Below, piece after piece: positions 1 to 8,183 of a DNA stretch of 24,717 bases (its first letter is position 1; the number at the start of each line of letters is the position of its first letter). Both the position numbers and the translations under genes were made by a program. The notes below the pieces were generated by a model. It made no database searches, was not told the origin of the DNA, and worked only from the letters and a program-made list of their open reading frames with translations. The DNA comes from JBDRDD01 sp043821115 (lineage in GTDB: Bacteria; CAYTYR01; UBA6262; DAOVJB01): contig JBDRDD010000003.1 of assembly GCA_043821115.1 (NCBI GenBank), positions 1-24,717 on the forward strand, given 5' to 3'.

Positions 1-146
1 TTGGAGACCTCAATGATCCTAACAGCGATGTTGCTAAGTTAGTCGGTCGCAAAGCTGTCCAGGTATTAAAACCCGAACTGGGTACGGAGCCGAGTGTTCT
101 CTATATAGGCAAAGAGAAAATAACAGAAGGGAGTGAGAAAAGATGA
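1..146 (+). CDS. 4Fe-4S electron-transfer subunit, C-terminal end only (PsrB/NrfC/DmsB type)
   Basis: Only the last 47 codons are in the window, read in frame from base 3 to the TGA at 144-146; the gene begins upstream. The translation GDLNDPNSDVAKLVG is the typical tail of the ferredoxin-like subunit of PsrABC/NrfCD/DmsABC complexes, where an S/N-D-V-AKL segment follows the last cluster-binding cysteines. No cysteine motif is visible in this fragment, so the identification rests on this tail and on the next gene. The stop overlaps the start of the NrfD-like gene (ATGA), which indicates translational coupling. In the family this subunit passes electrons between the quinone-reactive membrane subunit and the molybdenum subunit on the outer face of the membrane. 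Confidence 0.75.
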   Translation, partial: GDLNDPNSDVAKLVGRKAVQVLKPELGTEPSVLYIGKEKITEGSEKR

Positions 147-1003
147 CCAGTTACGATGTATTCCATCAAGTAGCCTTTAATTGGATTATTCCCGCCTACT
201 TCTTTTTAGGGGGACTCAGTGCAGGGCTATTTTTGATCGCGGTGATTTTCAGATATTGGCGCAAAGACTACGAAGTGCTTAGTACTCCGGCAGCGGTTCT
301 TTCTCCCCTGTTTTTAGCTCTTGGCATGGGTTTGCTCAATCTTGATCTGAGCCAGCCTTTCCGGTTCTGGAGGCTCATGGTAACCTTTCAGCCAAGCTCG
401 ATTGTTTCCTGGGGTGTGTGGGGACTTTCCATCTTTTTCGTGTTGAATTTATTTTACGCGTACTTTTCGGTAAAAGGCGAGAAGGAAAAAGCGAAAAAGT
501 TTGGATATTTGGGTATCCCGTTTGCTGTTTTCGCGGCTGCCTATAGCGGTCTTCTTTTGGCCCAGATGCAGGGCCGGGCTCTCTGGCATACAGCGCTACT
601 TCCCTGGCTGTTTTTATTAGGCGCGGTGATATCAGGGCTGGCTCTGGTAATATTAGTGGGTATAGGCACGGGGAAAGCCGCGGAATTAGGAGATAAGTTT
701 TTCTCATTAGGTAAATTTCTGGCGTGGTTGGTGATGTTGGAACTTGGCATGATATTTACCGAGATATTAGTTCTGCTAAACGGCGGTAGTGACGCGCTGG
801 TAAGTGTTTCCGCATTACTCTCAGGTCCCTATAGCTTTGAATTCTGGGTATTGGAAATTTTGCTGGGTGCGATTATCCCTCTTCTAATCCTATTTAATCC
901 AAACAAGGCAAAAAAACTCTCACTTCAATCAATAGCGGCGGTACTTGTTCTGGTAGGAATATATACCATGCGCTTTGTTGTGGTGATGGCAGGGCAGGTT
1001 TAA
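143..1003 (+). CDS. NrfD/PsrC-type quinone-interacting membrane subunit
   Basis: This 286-residue protein is almost entirely hydrophobic, with about eight predicted membrane helices, as in NrfD/PsrC. The N-terminus contains the family-like stretch AYFFLGGLSAGLF, followed by LGMGLLNLDLSQPFRFW, which resembles the conserved early loop. The start is fixed by the ATGA overlap with the 4Fe-4S subunit gene. In PsrABC-type complexes this subunit binds (mena)quinone/quinol and exchanges electrons with the 4Fe-4S subunit. The catalytic molybdoenzyme gene follows after a 50-base gap. The direction of electron flow and the substrate cannot be read from this subunit. The family assignment is secure; the name psrC would overstate what is known about the substrate. 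Confidence 0.88.
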   Translation: MTSYDVFHQVAFNWIIPAYFFLGGLSAGLFLIAVIFRYWRKDYEVLSTPAAVLSPLFLALGMGLLNLDLSQPFRFWRLMVTFQPSSIVSWGVWGLSIFFVLNLFYAYFSVKGEKEKAKKFGYLGIPFAVFAAAYSGLLLAQMQGRALWHTALLPWLFLLGAVISGLALVILVGIGTGKAAELGDKFFSLGKFLAWLVMLELGMIFTEILVLLNGGSDALVSVSALLSGPYSFEFWVLEILLGAIIPLLILFNPNKAKKLSLQSIAAVLVLVGIYTMRFVVVMAGQV

Positions 1004-1053
1004 GAGCACGGGTTCTATTAGAAAACTCTCTAACGAGATAAATGGAGGCAAAA

Positions 1054-3540
1054 ATGTTGAGACTAACACGGCGAAATCTTATAAAACTCGGATTAGCCAG
1101 TGCCGCGGTCTTAGCCGGAGGAGGCAGGGTTTTCGGGAAGAAATCTATTTTAAGTGGAACCCTGAAACTCAAAGACGGGGGCAGGGATTTTTCCCCGGGA
1201 ACCGGCATGGAGCGAAAAGCCATTCCTTCAGCTTGCTGGCAGTGTGTGGCACGGGACACTATTACCTGTTATGTTGAAGACGGCAGGTTGGTTAAAATCG
1301 AGGGAAACCCCAATTCTATCCGCAATAGGGGGAAGATCTGCGCAAAGGGTCAGGCCGGGATAAACCAGGTCTATGATCCTGACAGAATCCTGTATCCAAT
1401 GAAAAGGGTTGGCAGGCGCGGGGAGGGGAAATGGAAGAGGATTTCTTGGAACGAGGCCTTGGATGAGCTTACAGCCAGGCTAAAGAAGCTTCTTGATGAA
1501 GGGCATCCCGAGAAATTCATGTTTCATTACGGGAGAATGAAAGGCTCAGATGACAAGATAATTAAAAGTAATTTTCTTCCGGCTTATGGCACAGGTACTG
1601 TTGCAGGTCACACTTCAATTTGTGAAGGCGCAAAATGGGTGGCGCAAGAGTTAACCTGGGGTAAGCATTACGATGTAAATGATACCCAGCACACGAATAT
1701 GATTCTTAATTTTGGGTGTAATTTTTTCGAGTCGCACACATCCCACATGCAACTCTATCAGCGTACAATAGAGGCTATTACCGACAGAGGTGTGAAGCTG
1801 GTTACATTCGATGTGCGGCTGTCCAACACCGCGGCCAAATCAACCGAATGGATTCCTGTAAAACCCGGTACAGACGGCGCGGTGGCGATGGCAATGGTCA
1901 ATGTAGTGATGGAAGAAGATCTCTACGATGAGAATTTCATCAACACATGGACAAATGTAAACGTTAAACAGCTCAAGAGTCATTTTGCGCAGTATACCCC
2001 TGAATGGGCCGAGAAGATAAGCGGGGTTTCGGCTTCCAAGATAAGGTCACTGGCCATTGAATATGCACAGGCAAAGCCTGGAACCATTGTTTCCTACCGT
2101 GGTGCCGTAGCCCATTACAACGGAGTGGATACCGAAAGAGCGATAAAGACGCTTGATGCTATCCTAGGCTATCTTGATGTAAAAGGAGGCACTTGTAAAG
2201 CAGTGGGTGCAAAATGGAAATATCCCTCGGTTAAAGGGCACACGGAGAAGCTTAAGATCCTAGATGGGCTTAAAGGCGATGCCGCGCTACCTACCCACCA
2301 TATTGATCACAGGGTATTAAAGGTTATTAAAGACGGTAAGGCTGGCCGGCCTGATATATACATGTTCTACTGCTACGAGCCGGTTTATGCCAACGGTGAG
2401 GTCCAGGAGAATATTAGTATAATGAAGGATGAGAAACTCATGCCTTATATTGTTGCAGTGACCCCATTCTATTCTGAATCCACTGCTTTAGCCGATCTTA
2501 TCCTGCCGGATGTTACCTATTTGGAGAGATGGTCATGGGATGATATGGTTTCTTATGAGCAGATACCAGAGTTCTATATCCGTCAGCCAGTAGTAAAAGC
2601 CCCTGGGGAAGTAAGGCAGTTCCAGGATGTAGCCTGTGAGTTATCAAAAAGGCTTGGGCTTAAACTGGACTTTAATTCAGCAGAGGAGTTTGTAAGTAAA
2701 TCCTGCGAGAAAACAGGGTTAGATTTTGAATATATGAAAAAGCACGGTGTCTGGCATGACCCTAACGCTAAACCGAAATACAAATCCTATGCTAAAGAAT
2801 TAAAGTCGGAAAAATACACCGCGGAGGGAGTAATCTTCGATGAGAAGACAGGTGTTTACTGGAACTGGAAGAAATCCAAGGCTAAGACCGAGGAAGAGGC
2901 CAGCCAGACGGGTTATACAGCAATGAAGGACGCTTACAATGGCTATGTAGGGCAGAAAATAGGGAACAAGGTCTATGCCGGATTTAGTCCGGATAAAATA
3001 AATAAGTCTGGGAAGTTTGAGATATATTCTGGGGTTTTAGACAACAAAGGATATAATCCTCTTCCCACCTATTACCCGGTTCCCGAGCACCAGAAGATGA
3101 AGGCAGATGATATGATCCTCACTACCTACAAGGTCAATGTCCAGATTCATTCCCGCAGTCAGAACTGCAAGTGGCTCACCGAGATTTATCACGATAATCC
3201 AGCGCTGATAAATCCGAAGACAGCCGCGAAACTGGGTGTCAGTGACGGGGATAAGATTAAAGTTAAATCCGTGATCGGGGAGATAGTCACCAAGGCCAGA
3301 GTCACCGAAGGTATCCACCCGCAGGTGATTGCTATTTCACATCATCTGGGACACTGGGAATACGGGAGATACGCTTCTGGTAAAAAAGCACCTTTATCGG
3401 AAGGCAAAGACACCGACCTCGATCTGAAGTGGTGGGAGCAGAAAGGGGTTCATCCTAACTGGATTATCCCGAATGCCCCTGACCCTGTTGGCGGACAACT
3501 CAGATTCATGGATACAGTGGTAAAGGTTACTAAGGCTTAG
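1054..3540 (+). CDS. Tat-exported molybdopterin oxidoreductase, PsrA/PhsA-like catalytic subunit
   Basis: A DMSO-reductase-family catalytic subunit of 828 residues that binds a Mo or W bis-pyranopterin cofactor. I start it at ATG 1054, not the upstream in-frame ATG 1042, because a GGAGG at 1044-1048 is correctly spaced for 1054. The N-terminus carries a twin-arginine signal (LTRRNLIKLG plus a short hydrophobic stretch). The iron-sulfur region has Cys61, Cys64, Cys72 and Cys96, with Asp68 where PsrA has its third cysteine. The segment HTSICEGAKW places Cys190 where the PsrA-type metal-ligating cysteine lies. The C-terminal region from about residue 680 looks like the molydopterin dinucleotide-binding beta-barrel domain. 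The partners upstream and a TorD-like chaperone downstream fit a periplasmic respiratory complex. The substrate is unknown; sulfur, thiosulfate, tetrathionate or arsenic oxyanions are possible from the family. Confidence 0.9.
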   Translation: MLRLTRRNLIKLGLASAAVLAGGGRVFGKKSILSGTLKLKDGGRDFSPGTGMERKAIPSACWQCVARDTITCYVEDGRLVKIEGNPNSIRNRGKICAKGQAGINQVYDPDRILYPMKRVGRRGEGKWKRISWNEALDELTARLKKLLDEGHPEKFMFHYGRMKGSDDKIIKSNFLPAYGTGTVAGHTSICEGAKWVAQELTWGKHYDVNDTQHTNMILNFGCNFFESHTSHMQLYQRTIEAITDRGVKLVTFDVRLSNTAAKSTEWIPVKPGTDGAVAMAMVNVVMEEDLYDENFINTWTNVNVKQLKSHFAQYTPEWAEKISGVSASKIRSLAIEYAQAKPGTIVSYRGAVAHYNGVDTERAIKTLDAILGYLDVKGGTCKAVGAKWKYPSVKGHTEKLKILDGLKGDAALPTHHIDHRVLKVIKDGKAGRPDIYMFYCYEPVYANGEVQENISIMKDEKLMPYIVAVTPFYSESTALADLILPDVTYLERWSWDDMVSYEQIPEFYIRQPVVKAPGEVRQFQDVACELSKRLGLKLDFNSAEEFVSKSCEKTGLDFEYMKKHGVWHDPNAKPKYKSYAKELKSEKYTAEGVIFDEKTGVYWNWKKSKAKTEEEASQTGYTAMKDAYNGYVGQKIGNKVYAGFSPDKINKSGKFEIYSGVLDNKGYNPLPTYYPVPEHQKMKADDMILTTYKVNVQIHSRSQNCKWLTEIYHDNPALINPKTAAKLGVSDGDKIKVKSVIGEIVTKARVTEGIHPQVIAISHHLGHWEYGRYASGKKAPLSEGKDTDLDLKWWEQKGVHPNWIIPNAPDPVGGQLRFMDTVVKVTKA

Positions 3541-3549
3541 GAGCGACTA

Positions 3550-4212
3550 ATGCAGAAACTTCAAGAAGATATGCTTTCAATCAAGGCTCAAAAGCGTGCG
3601 TGTATTTATGATTTGTTGTCCACAGTTTACGGTAAGGAACCTAGCCAGGAATTCCTGGAAAATTTTAGGAAATCTGATTTTTCAGGAATCCTGGAAGGGC
3701 TAGGCATAAAACTGGGAGAGCATTTTAAGAAAAAACCTCTTAAAGAGCTGGTGGATGAACTCGCTGTGGAGTATACACAGCTATTTCTCGGACCGGGCAC
3801 ACATATTTATCCGTATGAATCCGCCTATTGTAATGAGAAAGGCATATTGTTCTCAAAGACAGCTCTTAAGATAAAGAGGCTTATTGAATCTTCCGGCCTG
3901 CGCTATGATGCGGCTTTTTATGAGAACTTCGACCATATAAGCGTGGAGCTGGAGTTCATGGAGAAAATAACAAATGAAGAGGCAAAAGCGTGGAAGAAAG
4001 AGGACAAAAAAAAGATTCTGAAGCTTCTTGAATTCCAAAGGAGCTTTGTCAGTGAGCATCTGGTGAAATGGGTGCCCCAATTCTGCGAAAATGTAATCAA
4101 CCAGGCAGACTTGAGCTTTTACCGGGAGATGGCTAAATTAACCAGAGAATATGTCTTGCTTGAAGAGTGCGAAATAGGAGACCTAGTACTGAGTGTAGAA
4201 ATAAACAAGTAA
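3550..4212 (+). CDS. TorD/DmsD-family molybdoenzyme maturation chaperone
   Basis: A 220-residue, mostly alpha-helical soluble protein with the TorD-family landmarks EYTQLFLGPG, then P-Y-E-S-A-Y, and later FDHISVELEFM. Members bind the twin-arginine signal of a partner molybdoenzyme and hold export back until the cofactor is inserted. It starts 9 bases after the catalytic subunit gene, with TAGGAG overlapping the stop codon as a usable ribosome site, so it is almost certainly co-translated with its likely client. The tat genes follow directly. The length is normal for the family. The family call is firm; pairing with the upstream enzyme is inferred from position. Confidence 0.87.
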   Translation: MQKLQEDMLSIKAQKRACIYDLLSTVYGKEPSQEFLENFRKSDFSGILEGLGIKLGEHFKKKPLKELVDELAVEYTQLFLGPGTHIYPYESAYCNEKGILFSKTALKIKRLIESSGLRYDAAFYENFDHISVELEFMEKITNEEAKAWKKEDKKKILKLLEFQRSFVSEHLVKWVPQFCENVINQADLSFYREMAKLTREYVLLEECEIGDLVLSVEINK

Positions 4213-4224
4213 CGGAGGTGAATT

Positions 4225-4407
4225 ATGTTTAGATTTGGCATGGGAGAGCTTATAGTAATCTTGTTAATTATACTGCTTTTATTCGGTGCCTCAAAGCTGC
4301 CGGAGGTTGCAAAGGCGCTTGGCAGGTCTGTGAAGGAGTTTAAGAAAGCGGGTAAGGAAATCAGAGACGATATTGAAGAAGTGACGGACGAAAAAAATAA
4401 AAAATAG
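4225..4407 (+). CDS. tatA: Twin-arginine translocase subunit TatA
   Basis: A 60-residue protein with the TatA layout: a single N-terminal membrane helix (ELIVILLIILLLFGA), the conserved F-G-x-x-K-L-P-E hinge, then an amphipathic helix and a charged tail. An excellent ribosome site (GGAGGTGA) precedes the ATG. TatA forms the oligomeric pore element for folded twin-arginine substrates. It lies between the TorD-like chaperone and tatC, so an export system and its substrate share one transcription unit. No separate tatB is in the window, so this TatA may do both jobs, as in minimal TatAC systems. Confidence 0.93.
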   Translation: MFRFGMGELIVILLIILLLFGASKLPEVAKALGRSVKEFKKAGKEIRDDIEEVTDEKNKK

Positions 4408-4417
4408 CGAATAGTTT

Positions 4418-5140
4418 ATGGATGATACAAAACTCACACTCGTAGCACACCTGGAAGAACTCAGAAACAGGGGTATCAAATCTTTTGTTTTTGTATTTCT
4501 TGTCTCTTTGGTCTTGTATGCTTTTATAGACGCTCTTCTCCCCGCGCTGATTAAACCCATAGGGAAAGTCGTCTTTATATCGCCACAGGAGGCATTTGTT
4601 ACAAATATAAAGATAGCCCTGTTCGGGGGATTATTTTTATCTTCGCCTTTTTTGCTCTATCAGGTCTGGAAGTTCATATCTGTAGGATTAAAGCCCGGCG
4701 AGAAAAAATATGCTGCAATATTTGGCCCGATATCCCTTTTGTTTTTTATCCTGGGGTCTTCTTTTGCGTATTTTGTTATTATACCCATAGGCATGAAGTT
4801 CCTTCTCGGGTTTGAAACAGGAGTCGTAACTCCGATGATAACTATAAGCAATTATGTTTCATTTATAGTGACCTTGATTTTTGCTTTCGGTATAGTTTTC
4901 CAGCTTCCATTGGCGATGCTTTTTCTCACCAAGACAGGCTTGATTGCTCCCGGGTTTTTATCGAAGAAAAGAAAACACGCGATAGTGTTGATATTTATTA
5001 CGGCGGCGATTCTTACCCCGCCGGATGTGATAACGCAATGTTTGATGGCGGTTCCTTTAATATTTTTATACGAAATGGGCATTATTTTTTCCAAGTTTGC
5101 CAGAAAAGATAAAGCCCTGATTGATGAGCAGGTGACTTAA
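4418..5140 (+). CDS. tatC: Twin-arginine translocase receptor subunit TatC
   Basis: A 240-residue polytopic membrane protein with six predicted helices, the normal TatC size. The N-terminus has the conserved HLEELRNR segment before helix 1, and the loop after helix 2 reads LYQVWKFISVGLKPGEKKY, a TatC hallmark. TatC recognises the RR motif of the signal peptide. The ribosome site is weak, so translation may depend on coupling with tatA, 10 bases upstream. The stop codon overlaps the start of mobA (TAATG). The location suggests service to the adjacent molybdoenzyme, but it may be the cell's only Tat system. Confidence 0.93.
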   Translation: MDDTKLTLVAHLEELRNRGIKSFVFVFLVSLVLYAFIDALLPALIKPIGKVVFISPQEAFVTNIKIALFGGLFLSSPFLLYQVWKFISVGLKPGEKKYAAIFGPISLLFFILGSSFAYFVIIPIGMKFLLGFETGVVTPMITISNYVSFIVTLIFAFGIVFQLPLAMLFLTKTGLIAPGFLSKKRKHAIVLIFITAAILTPPDVITQCLMAVPLIFLYEMGIIFSKFARKDKALIDEQVT

Positions 5141-5733
5141 TGACTGATAACATCACGGGAATAATACTCGCAGGCGGTAAAAGCAGGAGGATGGGCACAG
5201 ACAAATCTTTTGTCTTATGGAACGGGAAGCCTGCGATCGAGATATTGATAGATAAGATGGCCTCTTTATTTAGCGAGCTCATTATTGTTACCAATAGACC
5301 GCATCTTTATAAAAAGTATGAGATAAAAACCGTCAAAGACGTGTTGCCGGACCGCGGCCCCCTGGGAGGGATATACAGCGGTCTGCTTTTGTCAAAGAGA
5401 ATGTATGGTTTTGTGGTTGCCTGTGACATGCCTTTTTTGAATCTTGATTCGGTGCGTTATATTGCAGGAAAAAGAGAAGGTTATGATGCGGTTGTAGCAG
5501 AATTCAATGGCAGGTTCGAGCCCTTATGCGCGGTATACTCTAAAAATTGTATAAAATCGATAGAAAACAGGTTTTCTGCCAATAACCTCAGGGTTGTGGA
5601 TTTTCTGCGGGATATTAAGCTCCGGATAATAGAAGAAAAAGAATTCAGGGAAGTCGATTCGGGGCGGGCCTGTTTCGTGAACATAAATACACCCGAAGAA
5701 TACAGCAAATACAAGGACAACTCAATCTATTAG
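5140..5733 (+). CDS. mobA: Molybdenum cofactor guanylyltransferase MobA
   Basis: A 197-residue nucleotidyltransferase that attaches GMP to molybdopterin to make the guanine dinucleotide form used by DMSO-reductase-family enzymes. The N-terminus shows the GTP-binding signature LAGGKSRRMGTDK; further on are DVLPDRGPLGGIYSGL and the metal-binding VACDMPFLN. The length is typical. Its start overlaps the tatC stop. It matches the needs of the upstream catalytic subunit, which should carry bis-MGD. Normal in all visible respects. Confidence 0.92.
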   Translation: MTDNITGIILAGGKSRRMGTDKSFVLWNGKPAIEILIDKMASLFSELIIVTNRPHLYKKYEIKTVKDVLPDRGPLGGIYSGLLLSKRMYGFVVACDMPFLNLDSVRYIAGKREGYDAVVAEFNGRFEPLCAVYSKNCIKSIENRFSANNLRVVDFLRDIKLRIIEEKEFREVDSGRACFVNINTPEEYSKYKDNSIY

Positions 5734-5753
5734 TACTGTTTATATGGTGGAAA

Positions 5754-6713
5754 ATGGACAGCTATAACAGCAGAAAAACAGACTATCTGAGGATCTCGGT
5801 TACAGACAGATGTAATCTAAGATGCATCTATTGCATACCAAGGGAAGGAATTATTACTAAGCCGCGGGAAGAGATTTTGACTTTTGGGGAGATATTGAGG
5901 CTGGCTGATATATTCGCCTCCCTTGGAATAAAGAAGATCCGGTTGACTGGCGGCGAACCGCTGGTGAGAAAAGGTGTGCTTGACTTAATAAGGTCTCTTA
6001 TTAAGATTGACACGATAGAAGATGTTTCTTTGACAACAAACGGGACTCTTTTACCGCTATATGCTAAAGAGCTAAGAGCAGCCGGTATAAACAGGATAAA
6101 CATCAGTCTTGACACGCTTGATGAAGACAAGTTTAAGAAGATCACGGGAATGAATTCTCTTAAGGAAGTTCTGGAAGGTATCGATAAGGCAAAAGAGGCA
6201 GGCTTCTATCCTTTGAAGCTGAACATGGTGATAATGAAGGGCATAAATGAAGATGAAATAATTAATTTCGTCAATTTTGCGGCTTCTAAAGGTCTGGTGT
6301 TGAGATTTATTGAGTTTATGAAAGTTACGCCCTTGTGGAGAGAGGATTATTTCATATCCATAGAGGAAGTGAAAGAAATTTGCCAGAGGAACTTTACGTT
6401 AACCAAAATGAAGGGTTCAGGTTCCGGACCGGCCGTATATTACAGGACGGCCCAAGGCGCAACTCTTGGGTTTATAAAAACGGATGAGAACAATTGCAGG
6501 GTGTGTTCCCGCCTTAGATTGACCTCCACGGGAGAATTGAAAAACTGCGTGTATGAGAAACACGGCCTCTCCCTTAGGGAATTATTGCGTGAAGGAAACA
6601 GCGACCAAAATATAGAAGATGTTATAAAAAAGAGAATAGGCATAAAACAAGATCATAACCATTATTTCAATTGCGAATCCCCCGCGCTCTATATGTCTGC
6701 AATAGGCGGATGA
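5754..6713 (+). CDS. moaA: GTP 3',8-cyclase MoaA
   Basis: A radical-SAM enzyme for the first step of molybdenum cofactor synthesis (GTP to 3',8-cyclo-7,8-dihydro-GTP). The SAM cluster motif CNLRCIYC supplies Cys20, Cys24 and Cys27, and LTGGEPL follows at about residue 64. The second cluster is supplied by Cys248, Cys251 and Cys265. The protein ends in Gly-Gly (318-319), the conserved MoaA tail needed for activity. At 319 residues it is complete. A GGTGG shortly before the ATG serves as the ribosome site. It lies 20 bases after mobA in the same run of genes. Confidence 0.95.
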   Translation: MDSYNSRKTDYLRISVTDRCNLRCIYCIPREGIITKPREEILTFGEILRLADIFASLGIKKIRLTGGEPLVRKGVLDLIRSLIKIDTIEDVSLTTNGTLLPLYAKELRAAGINRINISLDTLDEDKFKKITGMNSLKEVLEGIDKAKEAGFYPLKLNMVIMKGINEDEIINFVNFAASKGLVLRFIEFMKVTPLWREDYFISIEEVKEICQRNFTLTKMKGSGSGPAVYYRTAQGATLGFIKTDENNCRVCSRLRLTSTGELKNCVYEKHGLSLRELLREGNSDQNIEDVIKKRIGIKQDHNHYFNCESPALYMSAIGG

Positions 6714-6735
6714 TAAAAATAAAAAGGAAGAAAAG

Positions 6736-7170
6736 ATGAAAATGATAGACATAGTTGCCAAAGATATAAGCAGCAGGGAAGCTGTCGTGGAAGGGAAAAT
6801 CTCGCTGAAGCCTTCGGTTGTTCGTGCGATAAGAAATAAGAAAATACCCAAGGGTGACGTATTGGAGGCAGCGAGACTTGCCGGAATTCTGGCAGCCAAG
6901 AAAACACCTTCTCTTATTCCCTTATGCCATCCTATCCCTCTGGAATATGTGGATATACGATTTTCTATCGGGGTAAAGGACATAAAGATAAAAGCAGTGG
7001 TCAAAGGAAACGCGAAAACAGGTATGGAGATGGAAGCTTTGACCGCGACAGCAGTCTGTGCCCTTACCATTTATGATATGTGCAAGCCTTTGGATAAGGA
7101 GATTACTATTAGTGAGATAAAACTTCTCAGGAAGACTGGAGGCAAAAGCGGAACCTATGAAAGAAAATAG
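6736..7170 (+). CDS. moaC: Cyclic pyranopterin monophosphate synthase MoaC
   Basis: Works directly after MoaA to form cyclic pyranopterin monophosphate. The 144 residues include the conserved IPLCHPIPL loop, the K-T-G-M-E-M-E-A segment and YDMCK with the late conserved lysine. It is slightly short, because the usual N-terminal extension before the VDV-like strand is missing, but all core motifs are present. AAGGAAG lies 5 bases before ATG 6736; a second ATG six bases later is possible. Its 3' end overlaps the MOSC gene by 14 bases. Confidence 0.93.
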   Translation: MKMIDIVAKDISSREAVVEGKISLKPSVVRAIRNKKIPKGDVLEAARLAGILAAKKTPSLIPLCHPIPLEYVDIRFSIGVKDIKIKAVVKGNAKTGMEMEALTATAVCALTIYDMCKPLDKEITISEIKLLRKTGGKSGTYERK

Positions 7171-7615
7171 CCGCAATGGTAGAGTGAAAGCCGTTTCTGT
7201 GTCTAAAAAGAAGGGGACAAAGAAAACAAATGTAGAGTCTATTCTCCTGAAAGAAGATTTCGGCATAGTCGGTGATGCTCATGCCGGTACAAAAAACAGG
7301 CAGGTAAGCCTTCTCGCTGAAGAGTCCATAAAAAAAATGAAAGACAAAGGGCTTAATGTCGGCAGCGGCGATTTTGCTGAAAACATCACGACAGAGGGAG
7401 TAGATTTGGTAAGTTTAGGGATCGGTGGGAAGCTTGGCATTGGTAAAGAGGTGCTGGTTGAAATATCCCAGATAGGCAAAGAATGCCACTCGAGGTGCAA
7501 TATTTATTACCAGGCTGGTGACTGTGTCATGCCCCATGAAGGAGTGTTTGTGCGTGTGTTAAAAGGCGGGGTTATAAAACCGGGAGATGAAATAACAGAG
7601 GTCACAATTAAATAA
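7157..7615 (+). CDS. MOSC-domain protein
   Basis: A stand-alone MOSC (MoCo sulfurase C-terminal) domain of 152 residues. Visible family features are GIVGDAHAG, RQVSLLAEESI, the GDFAENITTEG stretch, and GKECHSRC with the conserved cysteine, followed by a MPHEGVFVRVL-like strand. MOSC proteins bind pyranopterin cofactors or sulfur-carrying derivatives, and in some genomes the domain is fused to a MogA/MoaB domain. Here the two are consecutive separate genes, consistent with a shared step in cofactor handling. The start overlaps moaC, and the nearest GGAGG is about 14 bases away, so translation is probably coupled. The exact reaction is unknown. Confidence 0.88.
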   Translation: MKENSRNGRVKAVSVSKKKGTKKTNVESILLKEDFGIVGDAHAGTKNRQVSLLAEESIKKMKDKGLNVGSGDFAENITTEGVDLVSLGIGGKLGIGKEVLVEISQIGKECHSRCNIYYQAGDCVMPHEGVFVRVLKGGVIKPGDEITEVTIK

Positions 7616-7635
7616 GAACAGGAAAGGAAGCCAAT

Positions 7636-8139
7636 ATGCAGGATAATGAAAAACAAACCGTGGTCTACACGGTGGCAGTATTAACCATAAGTGATAAATG
7701 CTCAAAAGGCGATAGGGAAGATAAGAGCGGCAAGATTGTTCAGGAGTTGATCAAGGATTCCCCCTGGGAAGTTATAAAATATGAAATTATTCCGGATGAA
7801 CCGGAAATGATCAAGGAAAAACTTATTGACTATTCTGACAATCTGAAAGTTGATTTAGTTTTAACTAACGGAGGAACCGGTTTTACTCCGAGAGACTTCA
7901 CTCCTGAGGCTACAAGAGAGGTCATAGAAAGAGAAGTGCCGGGAATTCCAGAAGCAATGCGAACCGAATGCCTGAAGATTACAAAAAAGGCCATGCTTTC
8001 AAGGGCGATCGCAGGTATCAGGGGCAAGACCTTAATATTAAACCTTCCCGGAAGCTCAAGGGGCGCCAAGGAGTCTTTAGAGGCTATATTGGAAGAGCTT
8101 CCGCATGGATTGGATATGGTTGTAGCAAGAGAGCACTAA
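7636..8139 (+). CDS. mog: Molybdopterin adenylyltransferase, MogA/MoaB type
   Basis: A 167-residue MoCF-fold protein that activates molybdopterin by adenylation before metal insertion. The N-terminal VAVLTISDKCSKG is the family start, and the substrate loop reads TNGGTGFTPRDFTPEAT, followed by the VIEREVPGIPEAMR helix. A GGAAAGGA ribosome site precedes the ATG. The partner MoeA, which inserts the metal, is not in this window. MogA and MoaB cannot be cleanly separated by eye, so the symbol is approximate. Confidence 0.9.
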   Translation: MQDNEKQTVVYTVAVLTISDKCSKGDREDKSGKIVQELIKDSPWEVIKYEIIPDEPEMIKEKLIDYSDNLKVDLVLTNGGTGFTPRDFTPEATREVIEREVPGIPEAMRTECLKITKKAMLSRAIAGIRGKTLILNLPGSSRGAKESLEAILEELPHGLDMVVAREH

Positions 8140-8183
8140 ACGATGAATTTATTTAATATCTACGAAATGGTAGGTCAAAGTTG

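Noticed and set aside
1042..1053. Upstream ATG of the molybdoenzyme as the true start
   Set aside because: It would place the ribosome site GGAGG inside the coding region; ATG 1054 has correct spacing.
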